64,000 nt of DNA from Serripes groenlandicus (taxonomy: Eukaryota; Mollusca; Bivalvia; Cardiida; Cardiidae), in NCBI GenBank assembly GCA_031761405.1, contig JASEVX010000344.1, positions 1-64,000 of the forward strand, in the 5' to 3' direction. Numbering within the stretch: position 1 is the stretch's first letter; every line of letters begins with the position of its first letter. This document shows, piece by piece, positions 31,050-41,899 of this stretch. A model generated the notes under the pieces. The model was not told where the DNA came from and searched no databases. It was given only the letters and a program-made list of their open reading frames with translations. The position numbers and the translations under genes were made by a program.

Positions 31050-34000
31050 CACTGTCTGAATCTGAAAAGTACTTAATCCTCTTGAATCGTCTCGGTGATG
31101 ACGATTCGTTACAAACCGCTGTCTGTGAATGAGTTACAGACTGCGATTTACTTTCAAAATGAAAGCTTACAGGTCCATTGAAAGTTGCACCCATGAACAT
31201 TGGATAAGAATTCGGAAAAAGGCCGGGAGCATTATTTTGTGCAGATTGTTGTGGGACGGGCAGGGTTGGTATTGTTAAAGTCTGACTCTCGTCTTTTTTT
31301 GACAACATGTCGGATATTGCCTTGCTTTGATGTGGGTTCAGTTTACTATAACTGTTCAAAGAATTTATGTTTTTGTGTCCTGATATCTGTACGATTTGAT
31401 GAGGTGGAACTCCTTCATCATTTAACTTCTGTATTAGGTGTTTACGTGCACTGAAAAGACAAAATCATGATTAGAATTAACCGTTTCCCTCACATGACAA
31501 CTTGGAGCATATTTTTTCAATACATTTAAAATCTCCATAATTGGATGTATAACCTATGACAAAAAGTTGCAAGCATAGTGTTAAATAAATTTCAGTGTTC
31601 CCACCTTTTTTTTTTCCTGGGGGTTTTCTGTACCCCCTGTAGGCCATCATTTCTAAAAGTTGGGGGTTTTCTGTGGAAATTGGGGGTACAACATAATGTT
31701 TCTTGGAAACATCAATGAGAATGCATTTAAAATGTTTTTTTGCTTTAAATGATATGCTGACATGTCTATGATAATATTATAAAGGAATCAACTGAATAAT
31801 TATTGTTCGTCGGACGCTTCATGACGTTTCAGGGCCGACTTCTGGTAGTTTTTTGTACCTTTTACAAAAGTAGATTTAGTTTTGCTACACAAGCTATGAT
31901 CGGCACCTTCACAATTGATACAGTGCATGGAATTGTTTTCAGCATCATAATGTAGCCATTTAAAGTCCGACAGCCACTCGCTCTGAAAACGTTTTCGACT
32001 TTTTTTTGCGAGAGGGGCTTCTTCTTCAGCGGATGTGGAATTCGTGACTAGGGGTTGATTCGCATCAGAGGTACTTTCAACGTTTTCTGGTCCTCTTTTC
32101 CAGAGGCCGGTAAGTGTCGCTTGTTTTTGTGCCATTTCTAGCAGACGAATAAACTTGTTACCATGTAAATAAGGCATTTGGTATACCTCGCAAACTATGG
32201 TTAGCCGTATAATGACCAAGACAATGCAAACAGATCCTTGTAAACTATTGTTAGCCGCATAATGACAGAGACAATGCGAATAGATCAGTTCGGGTCACGT
32301 GTACAAGTTCGCTGGGTCTAAAACGCGAGAAGAAATTCCGGAACGCGGATCAGTGAAAAACGCACCGAGACGACTACGATAAACGGACGCCTTTTAGACC
32401 TGTCCTTATGACTGACGAAATGAAAGTAGATTTTCGCGAAAGGCATCATTTATTGACAAAAACGGAGGCGTTTAAGAATTTGCGTAGATTTAGGGCTTAA
32501 ATTTTATTTTTTTGCCACTTTTTTCTTTACATGCATGTCACGTAGAGCTGATGCACAGTATCAAAATCTGTACGTTCATTCAGACATTTTCACGTGAAAA
32601 ACGTACGTATGTACGTGAATGGGAACACTGTGTTAAAAGGAGAAATTGCATGTTTTGTGCAATTTGTCATTTTATCACTATTTTTTCATAAAGCCATCTG
32701 CTGCAGAGGCGTCAGAAAGCGTCTATATGAGGAAAAGGGTTAAATATTGCAAGTATACATCAGGGATATTTGGAATTATACCAATACAAACGCCTTTTCA
32801 TGTTTTGCAAGTAAACATTTTGGATTTAGACGTTTATAACTGTTTGCTGTCAGATTAGTCCAGGTTTCTGTACTCTGAATGTGATGTAATTTTTTTAATT
32901 GTAGCATGCGATGAAATATGTAGATCTAAAGGTCATTATTTGAGACTTATCCATCTGATAATAAACGAACATACTCTACCACAAGCAACTGAAAAGGAAT
33001 AGATCTACAACAATAATCTGGATGAAAGATTGAAACATTTTTGAAAGGAGATCAGTACATTGAATTTGAAACAGACTATTTCCAGTTAGCTTTCATTCAT
33101 TTTTGTAGTGGTGTTGTCATTATTTCACTCTACAAATTTGATGAATTAGCCGGATTAGTTTTAAAACATCACTCAAACTGAACATAGAAAACAGAAGAAG
33201 TGAAATCTCGGTGGAAGTCAGTTTGATGGCGTGAGTACATATTTTTCTCTTGTTTTATGTTCTATTAACCTTTTGTTAGTCTTGTAGCAGACACATTTAA
33301 AAAAATATTGTGTCAAAACAAGTAATAACAGGTCATTTATTTTACCATAATACTTTTAACTCTTTCATATTAAAAAAAACATTTATTTATAGACAATTTC
33401 ATATAAATATTATTAGTTATATACCTGTAAGGCGTAATTCTTTTTTCACATTCAATCCCAGCATCAGCTTTCATTTCCTTCATTATTCCATACAACTTAT
33501 TAATACCCATTGACTGTTTTTTGTACCATGGCTGTCCAGGCTTTGGTGTTTTGTTGGCAACAGACAAAAAAAAAGGGCTTTCAGGGTCCAACATTTCAAC
33601 TGGTCGCATTGCAGCAAATATTTTGTAAATATGCACTGGGTCCTTATCATTTGTACCAGGAACAGCATATGCCCTTGGTTTTGTTAATCTGAAGGAGAAA
33701 AATATTTATTAAATTATGCCAAGTGATGAAATACCATGTTCATCAGAATTTCAGTGAAATAAAATCCATATTCCACACTATATGAAAAATGATGTCGCGC
33801 TTTGTTATGACATAACACACGTAACAGGAACAAAGACACAAACAGTTCCCTACTTTAGTCATTGTTAAGCATAAAATTAAAAGAAAATTTGTTTGTATCA
33901 AGTGGATAAAGATTATATTTCATCAAGAAGTGATACAATTTTAATATTTTACTACATGCTTTTTAAAATATAAAATTTTATCACTTATCCTTATCCATTC

Positions 34001-35121
34001 GATATGCACAAATATCCTCCATATTTATAGTTCAACTATAAATTCAAAACAACACTCCTTTTTTTGTGTCTACATGATGTAGCAACTAAGATCAGCATGC
34101 AGACTTGGTAGTCTATTTAGGATAGTCACTATTTTGTTGATACATTTATTTCACATTTACTGTATTGATATTTGATAACAAAAATTCAAGTGGCAAATTT
34201 ACTGTAGTGGATGGTTTACCAGGGAATCACAAATAACATACTAAACTGTCTCTGTAATGATATTGAAATAATGCTCAGCTTAACATACCAATGACACAAT
34301 GAATTATGAGATTACAAGTTTAAAACTTATCAAAAATGAAGCAGAAATTACCTTGTGTCTCTGACATTAGCACCAGTCCTTGTTTTTGTCTGTCTCTCTG
34401 TGTCATATATCAGATATTCCCCAATTTCATCTTCCTTACACTGTACATCCCCCCATCTCAGACTGTGGACTTCCTGACCAGTTCTCATCCCAAAGTTGGT
34501 TGTGCAAAGTAGCCAAAGGGAATGGATTAGTGAACTTGGTCGACTGTCGCCTAGGGTTCCGCTGTCAAACATTTTCTGGATGTGTGTATCTTCAAGTGGG
34601 TCTGCAGCCTTAGGTTTATTACCTTTTCCCAAACTTTTTAACTGTTTTGTTTTCATTTTTAATACCTCCATAGTTCTTGAAAACTCTATACTGCCCCTTA
34701 AAGAGGTTTTATAACCATTTGTTTTTAAATATCTATCAATTGAGGAAATGAAACTCTGCAGAGTACATGGTTCATACTCGCCTCCATCTTTCTTCCTCAC
34801 TGCCAGGAGAAATGCAGACAAATAGTCATTAAGCTGACTGGGGGGTATAAACTCAAGTTTACGGCTCTCATTTTTTGTTTCCAAAAACGACATGAGCAAA
34901 TCAATATCACCTTTTGTCTTTTTTTTAGTGTTAATGTTAACATTGTTCTCTAAAAAGGAAAGCACATCCAATGACGAAACCTCCCCAAACCTGCCCTGAG
35001 TTGTTGGTTCTTTGTGTTTTCTTTTGCTCAAATTATCAGTGAGGGCAAACTCCCCAAAAAGTGACTCCTCGTCAATTTCATCAAATTCATTTGCGTTTTT
35101 ATCCATTTCACCCTTTGTCAT
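31045..35121 (-). CDS. Crypton-like tyrosine recombinase (DUF3504 type), three exons, intact frame
   Basis: Exon A is 35121-34352 (ATG; donor GTAATT), exon B is 33688-33425 (acceptor TTCTCCTTCAG; donor GTATAT), exon C is 31450-31045 (acceptor TCTTTTCAG; TAA stop). Phases match and give 479 residues. The N-terminal half has IPPSQLNDYLSAFLLAVRKK and GGEYEPCTLQSFISSIDRYL, typical of the DUF3504/KIAA1958-like family derived from Crypton elements. Catalytic region: first Arg in NFGMRTGQEVHSL, the hairpin Lys in RQTKTRTG, YSAR where most relatives have HxxR, GHKN, and the Tyr in SLNSYSKL. The His-to-Tyr change in the HxxR motif is notable; the other expected residues are present. It lies between the THAP and DDE genes, all on the same strand. 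It could be a recombinase gene of a separate Crypton insertion, a captured gene of the large transposon, or a domesticated host gene. Confidence 0.8.
31593..32630 (-). mobile_element. hAT transposon remnant
   Basis: Terminal inverted repeats CAGTGTTCCCA (31593) and TGGGAACACTG (ends 32630) have the CAGTG start typical of hAT elements. The host MITE is interrupted between TGTTAAAT (31579-31586) and TGTTAAAA (32631-32638), a 7-of-8 match suggesting an 8-bp target duplication, although six extra bases lie between the left copy and the terminus. It contains one zinc-finger reading frame and no hAT transposase core, so it is internally deleted. Confidence 0.75.
31800..32177 (-). CDS. hAT-type N-terminal zinc-finger fragment
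   Basis: Up to 126 residues from the first ATG (32177). An ATG at 32135 gives MAQKQATLTGLWKRG, which resembles the PIP-box-like start of related proteins. The C-terminal half has KRFQSEWLSDFKWLHYD, then CINC and a downstream LKRHE, the BED/TTF-type finger found at the N-terminus of hAT-derived proteins. The frame stops right after the finger with no downstream hAT dimerisation or RNase H-like domain, which fits an internally deleted element. Promoter-like GC-richer sequence lies at 32280-32420. It might still bind DNA as a truncated protein, but nothing here shows expression. Confidence 0.65.
   Translation of the reverse strand: MPYLHGNKFIRLLEMAQKQATLTGLWKRGPENVESTSDANQPLVTNSTSAEEEAPLAKKSRKRFQSEWLSDFKWLHYDAENNSMHCINCEGADHSLCSKTKSTFVKGTKNYQKSALKRHEASDEQ
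33890..34018. mobile_element. Diverged copy of the 30506 foldback element
   Basis: Arms TTTGTATCAAGTGGATAAAG and CTTATCCATTCGATATGCAC, inner TTTCATCAAGAAGTGATACA and TTTTATCACTTATCC. The central turn is lost. Flanks are shared, inverted, with the copy at 30506. It lies in intron A-B of the recombinase gene. Confidence 0.8.
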
Positions 35122-35182
35122 CAATTTTGCAGACGAACTTTTAATGAAACAAAGGGAGACAACTCATAATGGATAAATGCTG

Positions 35183-35188
35183 TTTATT
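35183..35188 (-). promoter_or_regulatory. Possible polyadenylation signal of the THAP gene
   Basis: AATAAA on the minus strand 121 bp past the THAP-gene stop codon and 62 bp before the ATG of the recombinase gene. Confidence 0.4.
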
Positions 35189-35308
35189 GACACAGTAGCC
35201 TCCCTTGATAAGTCAAAAAGTAGTTCCGGTTTTTGTGACGTCATTTTTTCATATTCCACAGTGTGGAATATGGCTTTTATTTCACTGATAGAACACGGTA
35301 TTTCATCA

Positions 35309-37368
35309 CTAATCATAAAATAAATGAAGATCTTCATTTTCTGAGACAAAATTGCTGGCAATAGTGTCGACTCTGGTTGACAAGTAATCATGGTCAGTTG
35401 GCTGCTGAAGCTGGAAAATAAAAATCAAACTTATTTCAAGTTACAGCTCACTAGTTAACCCTTTCCAAAATAAAACAAATATGAAGAAGAGAAATTTGAA
35501 AACATTTTGTTTATAAAACACTTAACAGTGTTATACTTAAATTTTAAACATTGGTTAAAAATTAAAGCATTGAGGAAGAAGGAGTAATTGTTCATTATGA
35601 GAAATTTCTACGTTTGTTATCTATATTGTTTTAAAAAAGTTGACTGCTGCACTGGGTAAGAAACTGTCTGTATATGGGAAAGGGTGAACCAAGTTACGAG
35701 GATGTGGATTGATTGATTGGGGTTTAACGCTGTTTTCAACAATTTTTAAGTCATATCACGACAGCCTGCGTCGCTACTGACTGAGCTACAGGGGCTCAGT
35801 TACAAGGATGTTGAATTATTATATATTATGTAATGTTCAAAATTTAATTTGATCAACAGAAATGTTGTACCTGCTATATCAATTATAATGTTTTGCAAAT
35901 ATGAATGCATGTACTGTATTGACTTTCATTTTTTAGTAGAGTTATTGGATGTTTATTGTCAGTAATTTTACCTCATCAGTAACTTGGATAGACACACCTG
36001 GGCTTATATCGACATGTAAATATTCATTGTTGACTTCATCAGATAGGGTATCTGTGATACAAGGTGGTACATCATCATCTATTAGACTCTGAAATTTAAA
36101 ATAAAAACTGGTTGATTTGTGTGATTGTCTTAATAATTGTTGTTACAATACAAAAGAGTCTTGAGATTTTTATATTAACAGGATGGAATCAAGACTTTGA
36201 AAAATGAGTTTTATGTTAATGTTAAAATTATTTGTGTATATATTTTAATGATTCAATAGTGATATTCAATAGTTGTTAGTGTTATATATATTTTATTTCT
36301 CTATATTTCGTTTCAATAACCCTTTCCTACAACACACCTGCAGCAGACTAACATTGTGAGAAAAAAAAGAGAATTTTGTCATTATGATTACATTGCTTTC
36401 TTATATCATCTGCTGCAAATGATATTATAAAACAATGATATCACATAGATCAAATGCATATATATACATGTGGGAAGGGGTTAGCATCATCAAAGAGTTT
36501 ATTCAGTATTCATTAAACTTTTAAACAAATATGTTGTTTTTTATAACTTTCTCCAGTATTTAGTAACTTATATCTAAATCCTTTCCCACATACATCATAC
36601 CAGTTATGAAAACATTTTGGAAAAGGGAGGAATTGCTCTATACTAGTAATTACTCCTTATGTCATTATGTTTTCAACTTTTATCAATATTTCCAAATATT
36701 TCTAAATGAGCGCTGCGTACTACTGACAAACCGACAAAATAAATAAAATACCGCAGACACAATAAATAAACAAAATTAACCAACAATGAGTACAGTACCA
36801 ATAACTAGTCAGTTTGATAAAAGTGAATAATAGGTAATTTATTTTTTAAGTCATGTTTTCATAGTGAATATAAAAACTAGCAAGGGGTCTGCATCTAAAA
36901 GTAAATATAAAAGTATAATCAGGTCAGGAATGTAGATCATACATTAAGTTCTAGATTCCTGATCAGGCCGGTAATATTCAGGTTTATGATTCTTACCGGT
37001 AGATCAACTTCAGTGTTGAACTCATGTTTAGTTGTTTGCACTAGCGGAATCCGTTCTCGTACATGTCTGGATCTTTTAACCTTCGCTGGTCTATGAGAAA
37101 ATATACCAGGTACAGCAAACCACTTTTTCCTAGACTTTGGGGGTGGGGGGTCTTCAAAATGACAGCTGCACAACTTAGTTGATTTGCTTGGATTCCAAGG
37201 TATTATTACTGACTTTCCATTTTTCACAACTTTTGATACCCTCGATATCCTGGTCAGCCACAATGACCTCAATTTTGGTTCCTCTGGGATTTTGTAGAAT
37301 GTACAAGATGCACCTTTCGAGCGATCGTGACTGCAGCCTTCTGCACAGCAAAAGTCTTTTTTACCCAT
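35309..37368 (-). CDS. THAP-domain protein, three exons
   Basis: Exon 1 is 37368-36997 (ATG, 124 codons, donor GTAAGA), exon 2 is 36088-35972 (acceptor AAATTTCAG, 39 codons, donor GTAAAA), exon 3 is 35410-35309 (acceptor ATTTTCCAG, ends TAG). All junctions are phase 0, giving 196 residues. The N-terminus is a complete THAP zinc finger: Cys8 and Cys12, Trp37, Pro60, Cys67-x2-His70 in LCSCHF, and the AVP box at 85-87. Exon 2 is acidic. Exon 3 ends NEDLHLFYD. THAP fingers bind DNA and occur at the N-terminus of ISL2EU/Harbinger-like and P-element transposases. Here the domain is on its own, about 570 bp inside the right end of the large transposon and on the same strand as the DDE transposase. 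It may be a separate binding subunit, or the head of a transposase whose body was cut off by the recombinase gene. Confidence 0.82.
35455..36700. mobile_element. P1 MITE copies and a SINE remnant in the THAP-gene introns
   Basis: P1 copies lie at 35455-35693 (TTAACCCTTTCCAAAATAAA to ATATGGGAAAGGGTGAA), 36318-36485 (AACCCTTTCCTACAACACAC to CATGTGGGAAGGGGTTAG) and 36577-36700 (CCTTTCCCACATACATCATA, left arm and centre). At 35706-35800 is an S1 SINE with its middle deleted (GATTGATTGGGGTTTAACGC joined to CTGCGTCGCTACTGACTGAG). THAP exon 2 at 35972-36088 lies between these insertions. Confidence 0.75.
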
Positions 37369-37761
37369 TTCCTTTCACTTTACATTTTTATTTCACATAA
37401 TCCATATTTCATATAAAGTTGCGAATAATTGCTGACAAAAGTTAATCAATAATAACAATGTAAATATTACTAAATATACATTTTATAATGCATTGATATC
37501 TTTATTAAATCCCAACTCGAAGTCCATTTCGCCCTAAAATGGCCATGCATAGTCTATATAGAATATGGTTAAATGAAAAAATAGAGAAAATCAAATAACT
37601 AACAAAGTATGAAAAAAATTGGAATTTTAATACTGAAATATATATACAATAATCATTCAAAAAACGAAAACATAATTTTAAATTGACAAATACGGCCTAA
37701 ACATCATATTTGATCTACAATGCGTATTTTCCTCTACATTTCGCCCATTTCGCCCAAAAAT

Positions 37762-40544
37762 CTACAATGCGTATTTTAGGTACATCGTTTTATAATTTTT
37801 GTCGATGACAAGTAGTGTTTGTTTACATTTGTTACCGGATGTACCCCCCTGACCTAAATCTCGCGAGACTTTGTTGCTCTCGCACTGACCGATATTTCGG
37901 AATGTCGAATTGGAGAATATTTCAACGTTGTGTGCCTGCTGGGTAGTGGCATAAATAGTAAATCTTCCGGTATCACCATACTCTTCCTCAATACCAATCC
38001 CCCATTTATCCAAGATGTATTCCTTTACTGCGGGCAGGTCGTGTTTAGGATTAACTATTACTTTTAACCAAACAATGGATATTTCGTGTTTTGTCTGAGG
38101 CATACTGTCAACCAAACATTGTACACACTCTAATGTCATTGTTACTCTGTAGAAATCCATATTTGTTAGACTTGTCAGCTGTGAACAATTCAACAATTCT
38201 TGTCCGCAGTATAAATCATCTAGATATAAACGGCGCAAGTTCTTCAATGTTGGTAGGACTACACCCAACATCTTCTGATTAACAGTGTATATGGATGAAT
38301 TCGTCTCCATAACTCGGGGCAAATATGTATTACCTAACCCGAGTTCTTGTAGACTTGTTGAGTTCTCCAAACACTTCACAAATGACATCCCAATGCTCAC
38401 ACTGTCAAGTCTACATTCCGTCAAAGGTATACCTTGACCTATTTCAACGTGACCCTGCAGATTATCCATAAACAAATAATTCAGCGTTTTATGGCGTAAC
38501 AGGTCTATCTTATAAAAACACTGGTTCTGTTTACAACTGATACAACGTATGCCACGGAGATTTATTTCTTTTAACTGTGTACCCACTGATAGGTATTTTG
38601 CTAAGTTCTCAATATGTGAATGTGAGAGATGCTTAATCGTGACTAATCCAATGCAGGTTATATGATTCAATGTATGTATTGTAGATATAAAATCATCTAT
38701 ATTCACATAAGTTTTCAAAGAACCGCCTCCTTCTACATATAGACATGCCAGAGATGACACACATCCTTTTATTAAACTAGTAAGATCGATTACATGTCTC
38801 TGTGAAGAAACATTAGTTACATGTAATTTGACAATATATTTTTTTTGTCCATCAATATACTTCAACATTTCAGAATCAACACAGAGAAACTTGATCTTAT
38901 TTGTATTTAGACACTGCAGCACATATTTAGCATTAACTGCAAAAACACCATTTCTCCTGAAATCCATATCATGCACCACAAGCTCATCTGGAAACTTTCC
39001 ATCTCTATATCCTTCTTTAATGCAATCCGACAAGACACGCTGAATGGATAAAGAACCGTAACATGATTGATCGTAAGTGTAACACAATAATTGTCTCCCT
39101 TTAAGCACTTTTTCATCTTTATCTGCTAGTTCAGCAATCTGCCTACTCAAGGCACCAACACAGTCTGGCCTCATTCCGCTAAGGAATATAAATACCTGTG
39201 CCATTTCAAGTACATCATTCAAGCAATTAAATGTTTGTAACATTGACTTAAGACCGTCATCATCCAAATTATCAATATACATAGCTGCCAACAATTCTTG
39301 AAAAGTCTTGTGGAGAAAAGACAACTTCTTTGAAGGAGATAATACTTTGCTACAATATTTTGCTTGTGAAAGTAAACCAACATTCAAACAAAATTGAACA
39401 TCTTTTTCTGTTAAAGGTTTTATTTCAGACAGAGAATGCTCAAACACTAGGGCGTCCTCTCTTTCCCCGTTGAATAAGGTGTTATAAGCTAATTCAGACA
39501 GGTTGACTAAGAGTTGACCGTTTTTTTGACAATGGGTACGACCCTTGAATATGTGTAGTGAGTGTACTGAACTATGTTTAATTGAAACCTGTGAATCAGG
39601 TATGACTGTTTGATCTGGCTTTTGTTGACGTCTGTCTGCCACGTCAAACAAATACTCTATCATTGCAAAGTAGATTTCTGTTTGTGTGTAACGACAATCT
39701 AAATCATCATACCACATACAAATAAGCTGTGTAAAAATCAACGGAATCTCTATTAAATTCCACATCTTGTTCCTTTCAATGTGTTTAAAAAAAGAGTCAG
39801 ATGTTTTATTTTCTTTGTGTAATTTCCCGTCCAATACTTTAAGCACTTTCTCCACAAACAGTTCCTTATTTGAAATTCCTTTTAGTTCAATTTCTTGTCC
39901 AATATCAGGTTGTTTTGGGCGAAGAACTTCCAGTTTCCACGGTCTGGTGGTTATTATAACAGAGAACTTCTCTCTTGGATCAAGGAGCGGTAACGTGCCT
40001 GTATAGTCTTTTTCTGCAGTCCATTCATCTAACCCATCAAGAATGACTAAACATGAATCAGACTCCTTCCACAATACTTCATCTAACAAATCGTGCAAGC
40101 CTTTTCTGACCAATTGGTTTTTTATCATTTCAACAACTTTTGACGTCTTATGGTTACGAAGAGGTATATAAAATAGAAATTTGAATGATTTTAGAAACTG
40201 CTGGTCCTCATTATCAAAACTTCTATTTGCTGGTTCACTGTAAGTTGCAGTTTCTTTGTTTTTGTGAATCGTGCACCAGGATGAAATCATCTTTTGGCAA
40301 AGTGTAGTCTTACCTCGACCTGCTTCACCAACAATCCAAACTTTTCTAATCCGTTGTTTATCCTTTAGGAACAATCCACGAATCGATGATATACTGCTTT
40401 CGTTGGTTGCAGGCTTAACACGTTTCATCTCTGGCATAACGAAGAAATCATCTACGAGTGCCTCATCGCCTTGTTTGAGAACCGGTATGGATGATACACA
40501 GTAACCCTCGCACTTGTAGTGGTCGACTATCTCTCCCTTTAGCT
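37762..40544 (-). CDS. NACHT-LRR (NLR-like) protein, large exon, C-terminus formed by a transposon end
   Basis: One exon of 926 codons plus stop, beginning at a splice acceptor (TTTCTCTCAACAG at 40545) rather than an ATG. At least one upstream exon, probably an adaptor domain, is outside what I can identify. After SIPVLKQGDEALVDDFFV comes the NACHT NTPase: Walker A VGEAGRGKTT, Walker B CLVILDGLDEW, and a sensor-like IITTRPW. Helical NACHT-associated sequence follows (SFLHKTFQELLAAMY), then degenerate leucine-rich repeats (LKEINLRGI, LQELGLGNTY, LRRLYLDDL). NLR proteins sense danger or microbes and oligomerise through NACHT. Such genes are expanded in many invertebrates. The last 58 residues, from QAHNVEIFSNSTF onward, are encoded by the end of the large transposon (37939 inward), so the natural C-terminus was replaced. 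The frame is otherwise intact. Confidence 0.88.
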
Positions 40545-40564
40545 CTGTTGAGAGAAAATATCAG

Positions 40565-40858
40565 TTGATTGCTTGGGTTAAACGCCGTTTTCAACAATTT
40601 TTCAGTCATATTCACGGCGGTCAGTTCACCTATTCATGCGTTTCCTGGCTTTTTCATACCAGTACTCAACACAACAGACTTTCCAAGCAACTGGCTGCTT
40701 TTCCACATAGACTGTAAGTCCATTGTTGAAAGACAAATGACGCATGTTACAGTGACTTTTGTCAAACATCGGATTTTTTTTTGGCCAAGCTGGGATTCGA
40801 ACTTACAACACCTAGATTGACAGCCCGCGCTGCTAACGACTGAGCTACTGGGGCTCGT
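40565..40858 (-). mobile_element. SINE S1, nearly full length
   Basis: On the minus strand GAGCCCCAGTAGCTCAGTCG (A box), GTTGTAAGTTCGAATCCCAG (B box), the shared body, and a tail ending CAATCAACTG. Same strand as the NACHT gene. Its 3' tail ends 20 bp before that exon's acceptor, so it lies at the end of the intron. Confidence 0.92.
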
Positions 40859-41899
40859 CAAAGAAAATATCAAACTGTTAGTTTAATCGTTAATCAACGA
40901 CAAAAGATGACCTTCATGTTGATGATTTAGAATTCATTTATCCTTGCCATTTAGAGTTAACCATTTTGTGAGCAGATGTAACCATCAATGAAAATACTCA
41001 CGAAAAGCACACCATATGAGATATGAAGTATGCGGAATAATCATGCTGTGTCTTAATATAGATAATATTATGTCCCTGACGTAATATATGAACTTTATCT
41101 GACGAGGTTGGGAGAATTGATAATTGGAGAGCCTTTGGCTAAGTCTAAATCCGGCTTAAGTGGCGACTCCATCAAATCTCCTTCAATTTTTATGATTTGT
41201 TATCAGGAGTCAAAACTAATCACTCATCCAAGTTCATGAAAAACCTTGTGATCATTGTAGGTGCCACATTTTTCATCGAATTGTCATTGAAGTGCTCAGA
41301 ACAATCGTCTTCATATAGTTAGTTCGAACTTGGGTCACATGGGTTTAAAACCGAGGTCACTCTGTCAATTTGTAGAAACAAGCATTTTCAGTGAAAAGAT
41401 ATCCCCCGCCAACGATGGCTTGTTTGTAATTGATGGCTTGTTTGTGCATGAAGGTCTTTATGTTTAATGTGCAATTGACCTTTAAATTTCAACTTCTTCG
41501 CACAAGATCAAGGGGAAAGAATAAAGTTATGACACTGGTTTATCCCGTTCCGCGCCAAATTATAAAATATCGACTGGGATTACTTTATGATAAAACATTT
41601 TAACGAAATACATCAGAGGGACGATTAAATAAAACTGTATTTTCCGAAACTGCTTACTCGGGAACATCAATTATTGCAAAATAGTGCAGTCCAAGATAAG
41701 ACGCCACCTTTAAAAGCTGCGTCTTATCTGGAACTGCACTATTTTCAACAGAGTATTTATGCGGTGAAAGGGTTAATAATCAATATTACAAAACTAAAGG
41801 GGTGTCATTTGTTATTTCTTAAATAACACAGGAAAAATGTGAATACTAGGTTTTGCTTAAAAATTAAAAATTGAGGAATCCAAAAAAGAGTTGGAGGGG
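40859..41899. other. No gene found upstream of the NACHT exon
   Basis: About 1 kb of mixed sequence without a supported exon. A 16-18 bp inverted pair at 41680-41745 (AAATAGTGCAGTCCAAGATA and TATCTGGAACTGCACTATTT) brackets a short AT/GC mixed loop and may be a small foldback relic. Confidence 0.45.

Larger units (their letters stand above)
31484..32746. mobile_element. piggyBac-like MITE (P1) split by a hAT remnant
   Basis: Left part 31484-31586 starts TTAACCGTTTCCCTCACATG. Right part 32631-32746 contains GCCATCTGCTGCAGAGGCGT and ends GAGGAAAAGGGTTAA. Together they make one typical copy of about 220 bp with TTAA borders. It sits in the intron between exons B and C of the recombinase gene. 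Confidence 0.8.
20277..37939. mobile_element. Large DNA transposon, ISL2EU/Harbinger-like, decayed and invaded by other elements
   Basis: Seen: the left end GCAGGCACAACAACGTTGAA at 20277 and the right end, read inward on the minus strand from 37939, GCAGGCACACAACGTTGAAA. Inside both ends are CAACGTTG motifs and then TCGACATTCCG (near 23657 on plus and near 37907 on minus). The left subterminal array is split by about 3 kb of later insertions (20530-23530). Between the ends lie a YqaJ-nuclease gene on plus, and THAP, tyrosine recombinase and HTH/DDE genes on minus. Known: ISL2EU-type elements carry a Harbinger-related DDE transposase, a THAP domain and a YqaJ nuclease. Inferred: these ends and genes belong to one 17.7-kb element. 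I could not find a convincing target duplication. Confidence 0.55.

Noticed and set aside
35164..35391. 75-codon minus-strand frame overlapping THAP exon 3
   Set aside because: Different frame from the phase-matched exon, starts without a good ATG context, and shows no domain.
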